The notes beneath the pieces were generated by a model. It ran no database searches. It worked only from the letters and a program-made list of their open reading frames with translations, and was not told the origin of the DNA. Positions 35,403 to 45,484 of a stretch of 64,000 nt of DNA are shown piece after piece. Within the stretch, counting starts at the first letter, position 1. Each line of letters starts with the position of its first letter. Source of the DNA: Niabella drilacis (GTDB lineage Bacteria > Bacteroidota > Bacteroidia > Chitinophagales > Chitinophagaceae); contig NZ_FMZO01000002.1 in the NCBI RefSeq assembly GCF_900101395.1, positions 199,840-263,839 on the forward strand. Direction: 5' to 3'. A program made the translations under genes and the position numbers.

Positions 35403-36740
35403 ATGAAAAGTCAGTATTCATTCAATACGTCCTATATCATCGGCATTTCCTTTATATCTGCACTGGGTGGTTATTTGTTCGGGTTCGACTTTGCGGTGAT
35501 CGCCGGGGCGCTTCCGTTCCTGAAAGAGCAATTCGGTTTTGACGAAGTGCAGGAAGGATTTGCCACGGCTTCGCTGGCGCTTGGCTGCATCGTCGGATGC
35601 CTGCTGGCCGGCCGGATCTCCGATCGCTGGGGGCGTCGCAGGGGGCTGATGCTGGCGGCAGCAATATTTTTTGTTTCTTCCCTGGCAATGGCATTTTCGC
35701 ATAACAGCGCAACATTCATAGCAGCCCGTTTTGCGGCGGGTATCGGTGTGGGGATGGCCTCAGTGCTGTCGCCGATGTATATTGCCGAAGTAGCGCCCAC
35801 CAATATGCGCGGTCGTATGGTGGCCATCAACCAGCTGACCATTGTGATCGGCATCTTTGTTACCAACCTGGTCAACTACAGTTTACGGAATGAAGGGGCA
35901 GATGCCTGGCGCTGGATGGTGGGACTGGGTGCCGTGCCCGCCGCGCTTTTTTTACTGGGTGTTTGCTGGCTGCCTGAGAGTCCGCGCTGGCTGGCCAAGG
36001 CAGGAGCACTTTCTCCTGCAGAAAAGATATTAAAAAAGATCGGTGGCGGGGACTATGCAGCCCACACGCTGGAGGCGATCCGCAAATCGGTAGCCGGTGA
36101 TACCGTGGTCCGTTATAAGGATGTATTCCAGCGCTCCGTTTTCCCGGTGGTATTGATCGGTATCGGACTCGCCGTATTTCAGCAGCTTTGCGGCATCAAC
36201 GTGGTGTTTAACTATACGGCAAACATTTTTGAAAGCGTAGGGTTCAGCCAGGATGATCAGTTAAAACAAACCGTATTTATCGGGTTGGTGAATATGATCT
36301 GTACCCTGGTGGCGATGTGGCAGGTAGACAAGCTGGGCAGGAAGCCGCTGATGTTGCTGGGGGCCGTCGGGCTCACCCTGCTGTATATTGTAAGCGCGGT
36401 ACTACTGAAACAAAAGTCACCGGCAGCTTCCTGGTCGTTGTTGGCCGCCATCGGCTTGTATGCTATGACGTTGGCTCCGGTTACCTGGGTGCTTATATCA
36501 GAGATCTTTCCCAATAAGGTACGAGGGGCCGCTACATCCATTGCCGTGCTGGCGCTCTGGGCTTCCTATGCGGTATTGACCTTTACCTTCCCCATACTGG
36601 CAAAAAAATTGGGTACCTACACACCATTCTATATTTACGCAGGAATCTGTGTGATCGGCTTTGTATTTGTGAAGTTCCGGGTGAAGGAAACCAAAGGGAA
36701 ATCGCTGGAAGAAATGGACACTGTTTTTTCCGGCCATTGA
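35403..36740 (+). CDS. Sugar porter family MFS transporter
   Basis: A 445-residue inner-membrane proton-coupled sugar transporter (xylose/glucose/galactose porter type) with 12 predicted helices. Family signatures are visible: GGYLFGFDFAVIAGALPFL, the loop 2-3 motif GRISDRWGRRRG, the loop 6 motif PESPRWLAKAG, helix 7 QQLCGINVVFNYT, the loop 8-9 motif VDKLGRKPL and the C-terminal ETKGKSLEEMD. It imports a monosaccharide or small sugar released outside the inner membrane. The DUF5107 gene starts 31 bp downstream, so they form an operon. Confidence 0.95.
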   Translation: MKSQYSFNTSYIIGISFISALGGYLFGFDFAVIAGALPFLKEQFGFDEVQEGFATASLALGCIVGCLLAGRISDRWGRRRGLMLAAAIFFVSSLAMAFSHNSATFIAARFAAGIGVGMASVLSPMYIAEVAPTNMRGRMVAINQLTIVIGIFVTNLVNYSLRNEGADAWRWMVGLGAVPAALFLLGVCWLPESPRWLAKAGALSPAEKILKKIGGGDYAAHTLEAIRKSVAGDTVVRYKDVFQRSVFPVVLIGIGLAVFQQLCGINVVFNYTANIFESVGFSQDDQLKQTVFIGLVNMICTLVAMWQVDKLGRKPLMLLGAVGLTLLYIVSAVLLKQKSPAASWSLLAAIGLYAMTLAPVTWVLISEIFPNKVRGAATSIAVLALWASYAVLTFTFPILAKKLGTYTPFYIYAGICVIGFVFVKFRVKETKGKSLEEMDTVFSGH

Positions 36741-36771
36741 TCACGATAACTAAATTAAATTATAAACGAAG

Positions 36772-39700
36772 ATGATGGAAGTGCAGGCCTGGCAGGAAGT
36801 GGTGAAGATCCCTACCTATAAAACCGGGCAACCCGACAAGAACCCGATGTTCCTGGAAAAACGGGTGTACCAGGGTAGCAGCGGGGTCGTATATCCTTAC
36901 CAGGTGATCGATAAAGTATATGATGAAAAAGAAGAGAAGGAGTGGACCGCCTTATACCTGGAGAACGATTACCTGAAAGTAATGATCCTTCCGGAGCTGG
37001 GCGGACGGATACAGATGGCCTATGATAAAACCAATGACTATCATTTCGTATATCACAACAGGGTCATCAAACCTGCATTGGTGGGCTTGTTGGGGCCCTG
37101 GATCAGCGGTGGCATCGAATTTAACTGGCCGCAGCACCATCGTCCCACCACTTTTGATGCCACCGATTTTCAGATCGTTGAAAATAAAGATGGCAGTAAA
37201 ACCGTATGGGTAAACGAGTACGAGCAAATGTTTGGGACCAAGTGTGCCCTGGGCTTTACCCTGTATGCAGATAAGGCTTACATAGAACTGGAGGCAAAAC
37301 TGTATAACCGTACGCCTTTTCCGCAAACCTTTTTGTGGTGGGCGAACCCGGCAGTTGCCGTGGATGAACATTATCAAAGTGTATTTCCGCCGGATGTAAA
37401 TGCCGTTTTTGATCATGGAAAACGGGATGTAAGCTCATTTCCGATTGCAACCGGCACTTACTATAAGGTAGACTATGCGCCCGGTACCGATATTTCCATT
37501 TACACCAATATCCCGGTGCCTACTTCTTATATGGCGGTGAACAGTGCCTTCAATTTTGTGGGCGGGTACCATCATCAGAAAAGGGCGGGTATCATGCATG
37601 TGGCGAATCATCATGTTAGCCCGGGAAAAAAACAGTGGACCTGGGGTTGCGGCGAATTTGGCAAGGCATGGGATCGCCAGCTTACCGACGAGGATGGCCC
37701 TTACTTTGAACTGATGTGCGGCGTGTACACCGATAACCAGCCGGACTTTAGCTGGATCATGCCTAATGAAGTACGGACCTTCAAACAATACTTCATGCCG
37801 TATAAGAACATTGGGTATGTAAAGAATGCTTCTGCAGATGCGATGATAAACCTGGAAACAACGGACCTTACAGCCAGGGTGCAGGTATACATAACAAAAG
37901 AGCAGCCGGTAACCATAAAATTGAAGCAGGCAGGACAGGAGCTCTTTTCTGAAACAGTGGTACTGTCACCACTGGAAAGTTTTGAGAAGCAGGTTTCCAT
38001 CACCGGTGCACCGGGTAGCTGCCAGCTAAAAGCAGAAGTGCTGGACGGGAACGGGAAACTGCTGATTGCCTATACGCCGGTAGAACGCAATACGGAGGCC
38101 ATACCGGACCCTGCAAAACCCATACTGCGGCCGGAAGCGCTTTCTACCAGCGAGGAACTATACCTGGCCGGTCTGCATCTGGAGCAATACCGGCATGCCA
38201 CCTATTCGCCTCTGGATTATTACCGCGAGGCATTAGTGCGGGACGCAACCGATGTGCGGTGTAACAATGCCATGGGGCTGTGGTACCTGCGCCGTGGCCA
38301 GTTTGAAACCGCAGAACCTTATCTCCGCACCGCAGTGGAGAAACTTATGGCAAAGAACCCTAATCCCTACGACGGTGAACCGCTGTATAACCTGGGTCTT
38401 TGCCTGCAGTACCAGAACCGGTTAAACGAAGCGAAAGACTGGCTGTATAAAAGTACGTGGAATGCAGCCCAGCAGGATAATGCTTACCTGCAGCTCGCCT
38501 ACATCAGCGCGCTTCAAAATGACTGGGAGGCCTGCTCCGGGTTTGCCGAGAAATCGGTTTTAAGAAACTATCACAGCCTGAAGGCCCGGCATATAAAGGC
38601 AATTGCGTTGCGGAAACTGAACCGGGATGATGAAGCGGCCGCTTTGCTGGAAGAGACATTGCGGATTGATGCATTTGATTTTGCAGCACGGTATGAATGG
38701 TGCGGCTACCTGCAGCAGCACCGGGGCGCAGCGGCTGCTGGGGAAGCATTACAGCAGCTGCAACGGCAGCTGCGTAACCGTTCCTACTCCTTTATTGAAA
38801 TGGCCCTGCAATATGCTGCCGCCGGCCTCTATGAGGAGGCCATTGCGTTTTTAGCAATGACAGCGGCGGAAACAACCGATCCGATGGTCAGTTATTACCG
38901 GGGGTATTTTAGCCATTTATCCGGCAACGGTGAGCGGGCGGCGGAATGGTTGCGGCAAGCGTTCGGTATGAAGCCGGATGGCGTATTTCCTAACCGGATT
39001 GAGGACATTGCAGTGCTGAGAACCGCAGTGGAGCTGAATCCCGGTGATTACAAGGCATTCTATTACCTCGGTAATTTTTATTATGGGAAACGTCTCTATG
39101 AGCAGGCCCGTACCTGCTGGGAGCAGTCACTAGCCATTAACCCTGATTTTGCCACCACGAACAGGAACCTCGGGATCGCTTACTATAATAAATTTGGTAA
39201 AAAGGAAGCCGCACTTCATCTGTTCCAAAAGGCATTTGATGCCGACCCTTCGGATTCGAGGGTGTTGTTTGAACTGGACCAGTTAAAGAAGCGGTTTAAC
39301 ATTCATCCCGGAACGCGCCTGTCATACTTGAACCAATACCCGGGTCTGGTGCGGGACCGCGATGATCTTTATATTGAATACATTGGCTTGCATTCCCTGC
39401 TGGGCCGGTTTGAAGAGGCCGGCCGGCTGCTGAGTGCCCGTAACTTTCACCCCTGGGAAGGAGGAGAGGGCAAAACCTCCGGGCAGCATGTACTGATCCA
39501 CGTAGCGCGCGCCAAACAATCACTGGCAAAAAATGACCTGGAGAGTGCCGGTGATTTGTTGCTTAAGGCCCGCGCATACCCGGCAAACCTGGGAGAAGGA
39601 AAGCTGTATGGCGCCCAGGAGAACGACATCCTTTACTGGCTGGGATGCGTGGCGGAAGCTGGCGGCAACCGGGCTGCGGCACAGGCTTATTGGGAGAAAG

Positions 39701-40086
39701 CTGCAGTAGGTCTTTCAGAACCTGCACCGGCCATCTTTTACAACGATCAGCAGCCGGATCAGATCTTTTACCAGGGGATGGCATTGCGGAAAGCAGGAAG
39801 GCAGGAAGAAGCAGAACAGCGGTTCCGCAACCTGATCCGCTATGGTGAAGCACATTTGAATGATACGGTCGCGATCGACTTTTTTGCGGTATCCCTTCCG
39901 GACCTGATGATCTTTGACGATGATCTGGACCTGCGTAACAGGATCCACTGTTATTACCTGATGGGGTTGGGGCACCTGGGCCTGGGTGCCTGGGCTGAAG
40001 CCGGTCAGTATCTGGGCCGGGTATTGAAGCTGGACCCTGCACATACCGGTGCCACCCTGCACCGGGGCCTGATACCCGTTTTGTAA
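36772..40086 (+). CDS. Cytosolic DUF5107 protein with C-terminal TPR repeats
   Basis: A 1104-residue protein without a signal peptide. The N-terminal about 340 residues are DUF5107, a galactose-mutarotase-like beta-sandwich. Characteristic motifs are LENDYLKVMILPELGGRIQM (63-82), then SGGIEFNWPQHH (112-123) and WWANPAVAVDEHYQ. From about 440 on it is a series of TPR-like helices (for example AMGLWYLRRGQFETAEPYLRTA, YLGNFYYGKRLYEQARTCWEQ). No catalytic residues are established for this family. Its abundance of conserved Glu/Asp/Trp in a sugar-binding-like fold, and its place 31 bp after a sugar porter, suggest it acts on the imported sugar. It has an exported paralogue at 40400. Either ATG of the tandem ATGATG may be the start. 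Confidence 0.85.
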   Translation: MMEVQAWQEVVKIPTYKTGQPDKNPMFLEKRVYQGSSGVVYPYQVIDKVYDEKEEKEWTALYLENDYLKVMILPELGGRIQMAYDKTNDYHFVYHNRVIKPALVGLLGPWISGGIEFNWPQHHRPTTFDATDFQIVENKDGSKTVWVNEYEQMFGTKCALGFTLYADKAYIELEAKLYNRTPFPQTFLWWANPAVAVDEHYQSVFPPDVNAVFDHGKRDVSSFPIATGTYYKVDYAPGTDISIYTNIPVPTSYMAVNSAFNFVGGYHHQKRAGIMHVANHHVSPGKKQWTWGCGEFGKAWDRQLTDEDGPYFELMCGVYTDNQPDFSWIMPNEVRTFKQYFMPYKNIGYVKNASADAMINLETTDLTARVQVYITKEQPVTIKLKQAGQELFSETVVLSPLESFEKQVSITGAPGSCQLKAEVLDGNGKLLIAYTPVERNTEAIPDPAKPILRPEALSTSEELYLAGLHLEQYRHATYSPLDYYREALVRDATDVRCNNAMGLWYLRRGQFETAEPYLRTAVEKLMAKNPNPYDGEPLYNLGLCLQYQNRLNEAKDWLYKSTWNAAQQDNAYLQLAYISALQNDWEACSGFAEKSVLRNYHSLKARHIKAIALRKLNRDDEAAALLEETLRIDAFDFAARYEWCGYLQQHRGAAAAGEALQQLQRQLRNRSYSFIEMALQYAAAGLYEEAIAFLAMTAAETTDPMVSYYRGYFSHLSGNGERAAEWLRQAFGMKPDGVFPNRIEDIAVLRTAVELNPGDYKAFYYLGNFYYGKRLYEQARTCWEQSLAINPDFATTNRNLGIAYYNKFGKKEAALHLFQKAFDADPSDSRVLFELDQLKKRFNIHPGTRLSYLNQYPGLVRDRDDLYIEYIGLHSLLGRFEEAGRLLSARNFHPWEGGEGKTSGQHVLIHVARAKQSLAKNDLESAGDLLLKARAYPANLGEGKLYGAQENDILYWLGCVAEAGGNRAAAQAYWEKAAVGLSEPAPAIFYNDQQPDQIFYQGMALRKAGRQEEAEQRFRNLIRYGEAHLNDTVAIDFFAVSLPDLMIFDDDLDLRNRIHCYYLMGLGHLGLGAWAEAGQYLGRVLKLDPAHTGATLHRGLIPVL

Positions 40087-40174
40087 CGGTTGGTGACCTG
40101 ATTAATGTGCATGCGGGTTCTCCGCGTGGCAGGATAAGATACACCTGTCTTTAACGAGTTTTTTAATGATGTTT

Positions 40175-40205
40175 GCCCGGGTTTATTGATAAATCCGGGC
40201 ATTTT
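40175..40205 (+). terminator. Terminator after the first DUF5107 gene
   Basis: GCCCGGGTTTAT (40175-40186) pairs with ATAAATCCGGGC (40189-40200) around a 2-nt loop, with one G-T wobble, followed by ATTTTG. It is a strong hairpin with a short T-run, ending the porter-DUF5107 unit. Confidence 0.8.
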
Positions 40206-40259
40206 GCTGTGCGTTTATATAGTTTGACAGCATCCGTCCGTAAGGAGAACAGATCTTTA

Positions 40260-40267
40260 TATTTTTG
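40260..40267 (+). promoter_or_regulatory. Candidate -7 box for the second DUF5107 gene
   Basis: TATTTTTG matches TAnnTTTG exactly, between the upstream terminator and the gene. GTAAGGA (40240-40246) 13 bp upstream resembles the left half of the AraC-locus operator. No -33 at canonical spacing. The rest of the 313-bp gap shows nothing else. Confidence 0.4.
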
Positions 40268-40399
40268 AGCATTCCTGTCTGCAATATGATTATTTTGCAG
40301 GGGTATTAAGGAAAAAGAGCGCTTGCCGCTGTACCCCGGTGTGCAGCCGGTGCAGGTATGTTGCCGGTCCGGATGGAGTAAATTCGATAAAAAATAACA

Positions 40400-43300
40400 A
40401 TGAAAAAAGGTTGCTTCTGCATGTTATACCTGCTGTTTCTTTGCCTGTCCCCGGCAGCGCAAAAGAATGCAGTGATCCGGGAGTTGAAAAAGAGCTATAT
40501 CACTTATCCTTTTTCAGATCCGAACCCGATCCCTTCCTTTGGTAAAATATATCCTTATTTCCGGTTTGATGGCTTTACGGCTACTCCTGTACATAAAGAA
40601 TGGAAAGTGGTGGAGCTGGAGAATGATTTTATCCGGGTAGCAATATTCCCGGAGATCGGGGGAAAGGTATGGTCGGCTTATGATAAGGTTCATCGGCGCT
40701 ATTTCCTGTACAATAACAGCGTGGTAAAGTTCAGGGATATTGCCATGCGTGGCCCCTGGACGAGCGGCGGGGTGGAATTTAACTATGGGGTGATCGGCCA
40801 TACTCCCAATACGGCAACCCCGGTTGATTATCAGCTGCGCACCGGCAAAGAGGGCAGTGTAAGCTGTATCATCGGCTGCCTGGAGCTGCTCACCCGTACC
40901 CGTTGGAATGTGGAAATAAAGCTGGAAAAGGATAAAGCCTTTTTTACAACCCGCTCTACCTGGTTCAATGCCACTGCTACGGAGCAGCCCTACTACCAGT
41001 GGTCCAATTCGGCGGTATATGCCAAAAATGATCTGCAGCTGATCTACCCCGGAACCGCAGCCATCGGGCATTCCGGGGAAGTGATCCGGTGGCCTTATGA
41101 TTCTGTTGCAGGAAAAGATATAGCACAGTGGAAGGAGAATAATTACGGAGGCTCCAAGTCTTTTCATATTATCAATAGCGGCAAACCCTACTTTGGAGCG
41201 CATTGGAAATCGGAGGATTTTGGAATGCTGCACTATACCGCCGGGGATGAAAAACTGGGCCGGAAGATGTTTTCCTGGGCCCTGAGCGACCAGGGCGATA
41301 TCTGGAAAGAGCTGCTGACCGATAAGGACGGGCAGTATGTGGAAATGCAGAGCGGCCGGTTGTTTAACCAGAATTCGATCCCCAGCAGCCTTACACCATT
41401 TAAACAAACGCAATTCATTCCGTATGGCACGGATCAATGGACGGAATACTGGTATCCCTTTGCCGGAACGGGTGGCGTTACGGATGCGAATGAGGCCGGT
41501 GTTGCGGCGGTCAGCGGGGCCGCGCTCCGGCTTTCTCCCCTGATGTTTATAAAAGATACCTTGTATGTAAGCGATCAGAAAGGACGTGTTCTCTATGCGC
41601 AATGGGTAGCGCTGCAGCCATTGAATACGAAGATTATTCAAACGGGATTGTCTCCCGGTCAGTGGGAGCAGGCAACCATCCGGCTGGCGGGGTATACCTG
41701 GACGGTAGGCGACAGGGAATTGCAGCGGCCGCTTACCGCCCCGGCCGATTTTGACTGGAACACCGCCTATGGATGGTATGTGTATGCAAGGGACCTGGCC
41801 GGGCTGAGGAACTATCCCGAAGCAGAAATAAAAGTGCGGCAGGCACTTGGTAAAAATAAAAATTATGTGCCGTCCCTTGCCTTGCTGTCGCAGCTGCTTT
41901 ATAACCGTATGCAATACGATTCAGCCTTTGATGTGGCCAGGCATGCCTTGAGTGTGGATACCTACGATGCAGCTGCCAACTATTACTATGCGTTAGCGGC
42001 GTATAAAACGGGCCGGATCAATGATGCCATAGACGGGTTCAATGTGGCTGCCCTCACTACCGGATTCAGGAGCGCTGCTTATACTGAATTGGGCCGGATC
42101 TTTTTTATACAGAAGGATTACACCCGTTCATTGCAGTACGCAGAAAAATCGGTGCTCAATAACCGGCAGAATGTAGAGGGGCTACAGTTACAGTACCTGG
42201 CCAACCGGGTAATGGGAAGGGAGAACGCAGCGGTGGAAAAAATGATCGCGGCAGCCGAGCCGCTGAACCTGTTCCTGTTGTTTGAAACATACCGCGGGGG
42301 CCAGGCGCCCGCGGCTGCAAAAATGCCGGCAGCACCTATTCAGAATGAATTTCCCTACCAGACATACCTGGAGCTGGCCATTTGGTACAACCAGCTGGGC
42401 TGTGTGGAAGAGGCAAAGCAGGTTTTGGCAATATCGCCGGATCATAATGAATTGCAGTATTGGCGGGCCTATTTAAACCGCGATCAGGCCATGGGTGCCA
42501 CCTATCTGAAGCAGGCCCTTGCTGCGGACCCGGATTTTGTTTTCCCGTTCAGAGAGGAAACAAAGCCGGTGTTTGATTGGGTGCTTACGCAAACAAAAAG
42601 CTGGAAGCCGGTCTACCTGCTTTCTTTGTTGCAGCTGGCAAAGAACAACCGGAATGAAGCCCGGTTATTACTGAATGGTGTTCGTGAATCCCCCGGTTTT
42701 GCACCGTTTTATATGGTGCGGGCATCCCTGAATGAAGATACGGCTTTGCAGCGCCGCGACCTGGAGCTGGCGGACAAAGCCGGCAAAGGATGGCGGTATA
42801 AAAACTATCTCATACGTTATTACCTTGCTGCCGGTGCCTACAGTGTTGCACTGCAGGTAATTGAACCCTATTGCCGCGCGCATCCGGAAGATTATATCAA
42901 CGGGATGCTTTACGTGCGTGCCCTGATGCGGAACGGCCGTTACCCGCAGGCCAATGAAGTGCTGGAACGGCTGAAGATCCTGCCCTTTGAAGGAGCAGGG
43001 GAGGGAAGAAGGCTTTATGAAGAAATAAAGCTGGTATTGGCGCTGGATGCGTTGCAGCAAAAAAAATATGCCGCTGCTCTGGGGTATATCAGGGAAGCAG
43101 CCGTATGGCCCCGGAATATGGGAGTGGGAAAACCCTATGATGACCTTGTTGATAACCGGTTGGAGCAGTTTTTGGAAGGCGTAACCAAAATGGCAATGAA
43201 ACGTGGAGAGGAGGGACAACAGTTACTAAAGCAGGTGGCGGGCTCAAACAGATCTGCCGGTTCCATAAATGCATTGGTGCAGGTTGCCGCACTTGCCGCG

Positions 43301-43486
43301 TTAGACCAGAAAACAGCGGCCGATGCCCTGTTTGGGAAATGGGCCTCCGGCCAGAAAGATGCCGGCAAGGTACAGTGGGGAAAACGCTTCCTGGACGAGC
43401 CCCTGGATACCGGCAAACCGGACCTGGCACTGTACCGGCAATTGGTGAAGCAGATCACCGAAGCTGAAGATAAACGATTATTTTAA
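40400..43486 (+). CDS. Exported DUF5107 protein with C-terminal TPR repeats
   Basis: A 1028-residue paralogue of the preceding DUF5107 protein, but with an N-terminal signal peptide (MKKGCFCMLYLLFLCLSPAAQ). DUF5107 motifs are VELENDFIRVAIFPEIGGKVWS (71-92), then SGGVEFNYGVIGH (122-134) and YYQWSNSAVYAK. TPR-like helices fill about 455-1010. Both paralogues share a late motif with GEG and a W/Y-PxNxGxGK element (AVWPRNMGVGKPYD here). This copy should work in the periplasm or at the surface, the other inside the cell. The DUF4091 gene follows closely, so the two are co-transcribed. Enzymatic role is unproven. Confidence 0.85.
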   Translation: MKKGCFCMLYLLFLCLSPAAQKNAVIRELKKSYITYPFSDPNPIPSFGKIYPYFRFDGFTATPVHKEWKVVELENDFIRVAIFPEIGGKVWSAYDKVHRRYFLYNNSVVKFRDIAMRGPWTSGGVEFNYGVIGHTPNTATPVDYQLRTGKEGSVSCIIGCLELLTRTRWNVEIKLEKDKAFFTTRSTWFNATATEQPYYQWSNSAVYAKNDLQLIYPGTAAIGHSGEVIRWPYDSVAGKDIAQWKENNYGGSKSFHIINSGKPYFGAHWKSEDFGMLHYTAGDEKLGRKMFSWALSDQGDIWKELLTDKDGQYVEMQSGRLFNQNSIPSSLTPFKQTQFIPYGTDQWTEYWYPFAGTGGVTDANEAGVAAVSGAALRLSPLMFIKDTLYVSDQKGRVLYAQWVALQPLNTKIIQTGLSPGQWEQATIRLAGYTWTVGDRELQRPLTAPADFDWNTAYGWYVYARDLAGLRNYPEAEIKVRQALGKNKNYVPSLALLSQLLYNRMQYDSAFDVARHALSVDTYDAAANYYYALAAYKTGRINDAIDGFNVAALTTGFRSAAYTELGRIFFIQKDYTRSLQYAEKSVLNNRQNVEGLQLQYLANRVMGRENAAVEKMIAAAEPLNLFLLFETYRGGQAPAAAKMPAAPIQNEFPYQTYLELAIWYNQLGCVEEAKQVLAISPDHNELQYWRAYLNRDQAMGATYLKQALAADPDFVFPFREETKPVFDWVLTQTKSWKPVYLLSLLQLAKNNRNEARLLLNGVRESPGFAPFYMVRASLNEDTALQRRDLELADKAGKGWRYKNYLIRYYLAAGAYSVALQVIEPYCRAHPEDYINGMLYVRALMRNGRYPQANEVLERLKILPFEGAGEGRRLYEEIKLVLALDALQQKKYAAALGYIREAAVWPRNMGVGKPYDDLVDNRLEQFLEGVTKMAMKRGEEGQQLLKQVAGSNRSAGSINALVQVAALAALDQKTAADALFGKWASGQKDAGKVQWGKRFLDEPLDTGKPDLALYRQLVKQITEAEDKRLF

Positions 43487-43632
43487 ACGATAAAAAGAGG
43501 TTCAATATAAACCTGTCAAATTAAAAGATCATGATCAGACAATCAGGACACCTGGCATTTTTCCTGCAGCGCTGCGTCCTTCCCGGTAATACCCGGCCTG
43601 TTTGCGTGGCAAAAGCAATAAGAGATCAAAAA

Positions 43633-45357
43633 ATGTTGTGCATCCGGAAATTTTTCCTGCTGGCGCTTGTTTTTTCTTTTGTGAAGGGATCTGCGCAAAA
43701 CAGTGCCGATCTGTACCAGGTGGATGCCCTGGAGAAAGTGTTTAAGGAGCGGGCGTATTTTCCCCCGTTACAGGACGATACGATCCGGGCCGCGGCAGGA
43801 GAAACAGCATCCATACAGCTGGTCATCCGGGCTAACCGGATGCTGACCGGGTTGTCGGCTACTGCTGTTTGCCTGCCCGGCAATACGTCAAAGCTCACCG
43901 GCAAAACCGGCTGGGTAACCTATGTTCCGGTAGGGCGGAGCTATACACCGGCGTCCAAAGACCTGCTGCGCTCTGTTTCCGGGTACTTTCCCGATCCGAT
44001 CGTAGATGATACGTTGCTGACGCTGTCTCCGGGAGAGATCAATCCGCTGTGGGTCTCTGTGCCCATACCCGTAAGCACGGCTGCCGGCGTTTACCGGATA
44101 CAGGTACGTGTAAACGGGTTGGTAAATGGGAAGAAAGAACAGTTCCATCGTACGGTTGCGGTGAAAGTATACCCGGTGAAAGTGCCCGAAACCTCGTTGT
44201 GGATCACCAACTGGTCGGCTCATTTTAACCCGGTGTCGCTGGAATTGCTGAACAGGGGCAATAAAGTGGAATTATATTCACCACTGTACTGGGAGCTGCT
44301 GAAGGTACATGCGGACATGATGGCATCCCATAATCAGAATGTACACCGGATCTATGCTGCCTGGAACACAAAGTATACATTGCGGGACGGGAAATACAGT
44401 TTTGACTTTACCAACTTCGATAAGGAAGCGGAGCTGTTTGACAGGGCCGGCGCTTTGAAACGGATCGAGGGCGGACACCTGGCCTGGAGATCCGGAGCAT
44501 GGGATGATCCGTTCTTTGTAGAAGTGCCGCTGGAGGATAATGAAGCAACAAGAAAGCTGAAACAGGCCCCAAATCCCTCTATAAAATTATATGGCATGCG
44601 CTCCGTGCTGCTGCCTGTGGATGATAGCCGCACGCAGAATTTTCTCAACCAGTTCCTGCCTGCTTTAAAAGCGCACCTCGAACAGAAGGGATGGCTGGGC
44701 AGGTACATGCAGCATATATCAGATGAGCCAACCGCAAAGAATGCTCCATCCTATGTAGCGATCAGCAGCTATGTAAAAAAGTATTTGCCGGGTGTAAAGA
44801 TCATGGATGCGGTACTTACATCAAAAGAACTAAAAGAGGGCATTGATGTATGGATACCGGTACTGGATGTATATCATAAGGATTATGCCTTTTACCAGGA
44901 GCTGAAAAAGAATGGCAGGGAAGTGTGGTTCTATACCTGTGTGGGCCCGCGGGGCAATTATGCCAACCGGTTTATTGAGCAGCCGTTGATCCAGACCCGG
45001 TACCTGCACTGGATCAATTATAAATACGGGGCTACCGGTTATTTACATTGGGGATTAAATTACTGGGGTGGCCGGGACCCTTTACGGGATGACGCTTCCC
45101 GCGACAGGGGCAAGCTTCCGGCAGGCGATGCCAATATTGTATACCCGGGGTATAAAAAACTGTATACCTCCATTCGTTTTGAAGCAATGCGCGATGGCAT
45201 TTACGATTATGAGTTGTTGAAAATGCTGGAGCAGAAGGATGCGGCAAAAGCAAAGGGGCTGGCAAATGAACTGATCCTGAATTTTAATGATTATGACAAC
45301 AGCATTCTTTATTTCAGAAAAGTAAGAAAGCGGCTGCTGGAGGCACTGGGTGATTGA
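43633..45357 (+). CDS. Exported DUF4091 protein (glycoside-hydrolase-like)
   Basis: From the ATG at 43633 the protein has 574 residues and begins with a signal peptide (MLCIRKFFLLALVFSFVKGSAQ). An in-frame ATG at 43531 would add 34 residues that do not look like a leader. An N-terminal beta-sandwich region precedes a barrel-like part (ITNWSAHFNPVSLELL, HADMMASHNQNVHRIY) and a C-terminal DUF4091 domain (YLHWGLNYWGGRDPLRDD, IRFEAMRDGIYDYELLKMLE). Proteins of this architecture resemble TIM-barrel glycosidases, with GGHLAWRSGAWDDPFF, HISDEPTA and Glu/Asp-rich loops as candidate active-site segments. It is the last gene of the AraC locus, 146 bp after DUF5107 by this start. Confidence 0.8.
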   Translation: MLCIRKFFLLALVFSFVKGSAQNSADLYQVDALEKVFKERAYFPPLQDDTIRAAAGETASIQLVIRANRMLTGLSATAVCLPGNTSKLTGKTGWVTYVPVGRSYTPASKDLLRSVSGYFPDPIVDDTLLTLSPGEINPLWVSVPIPVSTAAGVYRIQVRVNGLVNGKKEQFHRTVAVKVYPVKVPETSLWITNWSAHFNPVSLELLNRGNKVELYSPLYWELLKVHADMMASHNQNVHRIYAAWNTKYTLRDGKYSFDFTNFDKEAELFDRAGALKRIEGGHLAWRSGAWDDPFFVEVPLEDNEATRKLKQAPNPSIKLYGMRSVLLPVDDSRTQNFLNQFLPALKAHLEQKGWLGRYMQHISDEPTAKNAPSYVAISSYVKKYLPGVKIMDAVLTSKELKEGIDVWIPVLDVYHKDYAFYQELKKNGREVWFYTCVGPRGNYANRFIEQPLIQTRYLHWINYKYGATGYLHWGLNYWGGRDPLRDDASRDRGKLPAGDANIVYPGYKKLYTSIRFEAMRDGIYDYELLKMLEQKDAAKAKGLANELILNFNDYDNSILYFRKVRKRLLEALGD

Positions 45358-45484
45358 GCGGTTGGATTTGAAAATTTGAAAATGGGAGAATGGAAAATTT
45401 TAAATGTAACAATGAGGAATCCTTTGTTGCTCTATGACCTTTCCTCCGGAACGAAATCTGCATCAAACTATAAGAGCCGGAAAT

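Noticed and set aside
40514-41914. 466-codon minus-strand open frame opposite the second DUF5107 gene
   Set aside because: It is antisense to conserved DUF5107 motifs and its translation is atypical, rich in Ile/Pro/His/Arg with no domain. It reflects codon bias on the coding strand.
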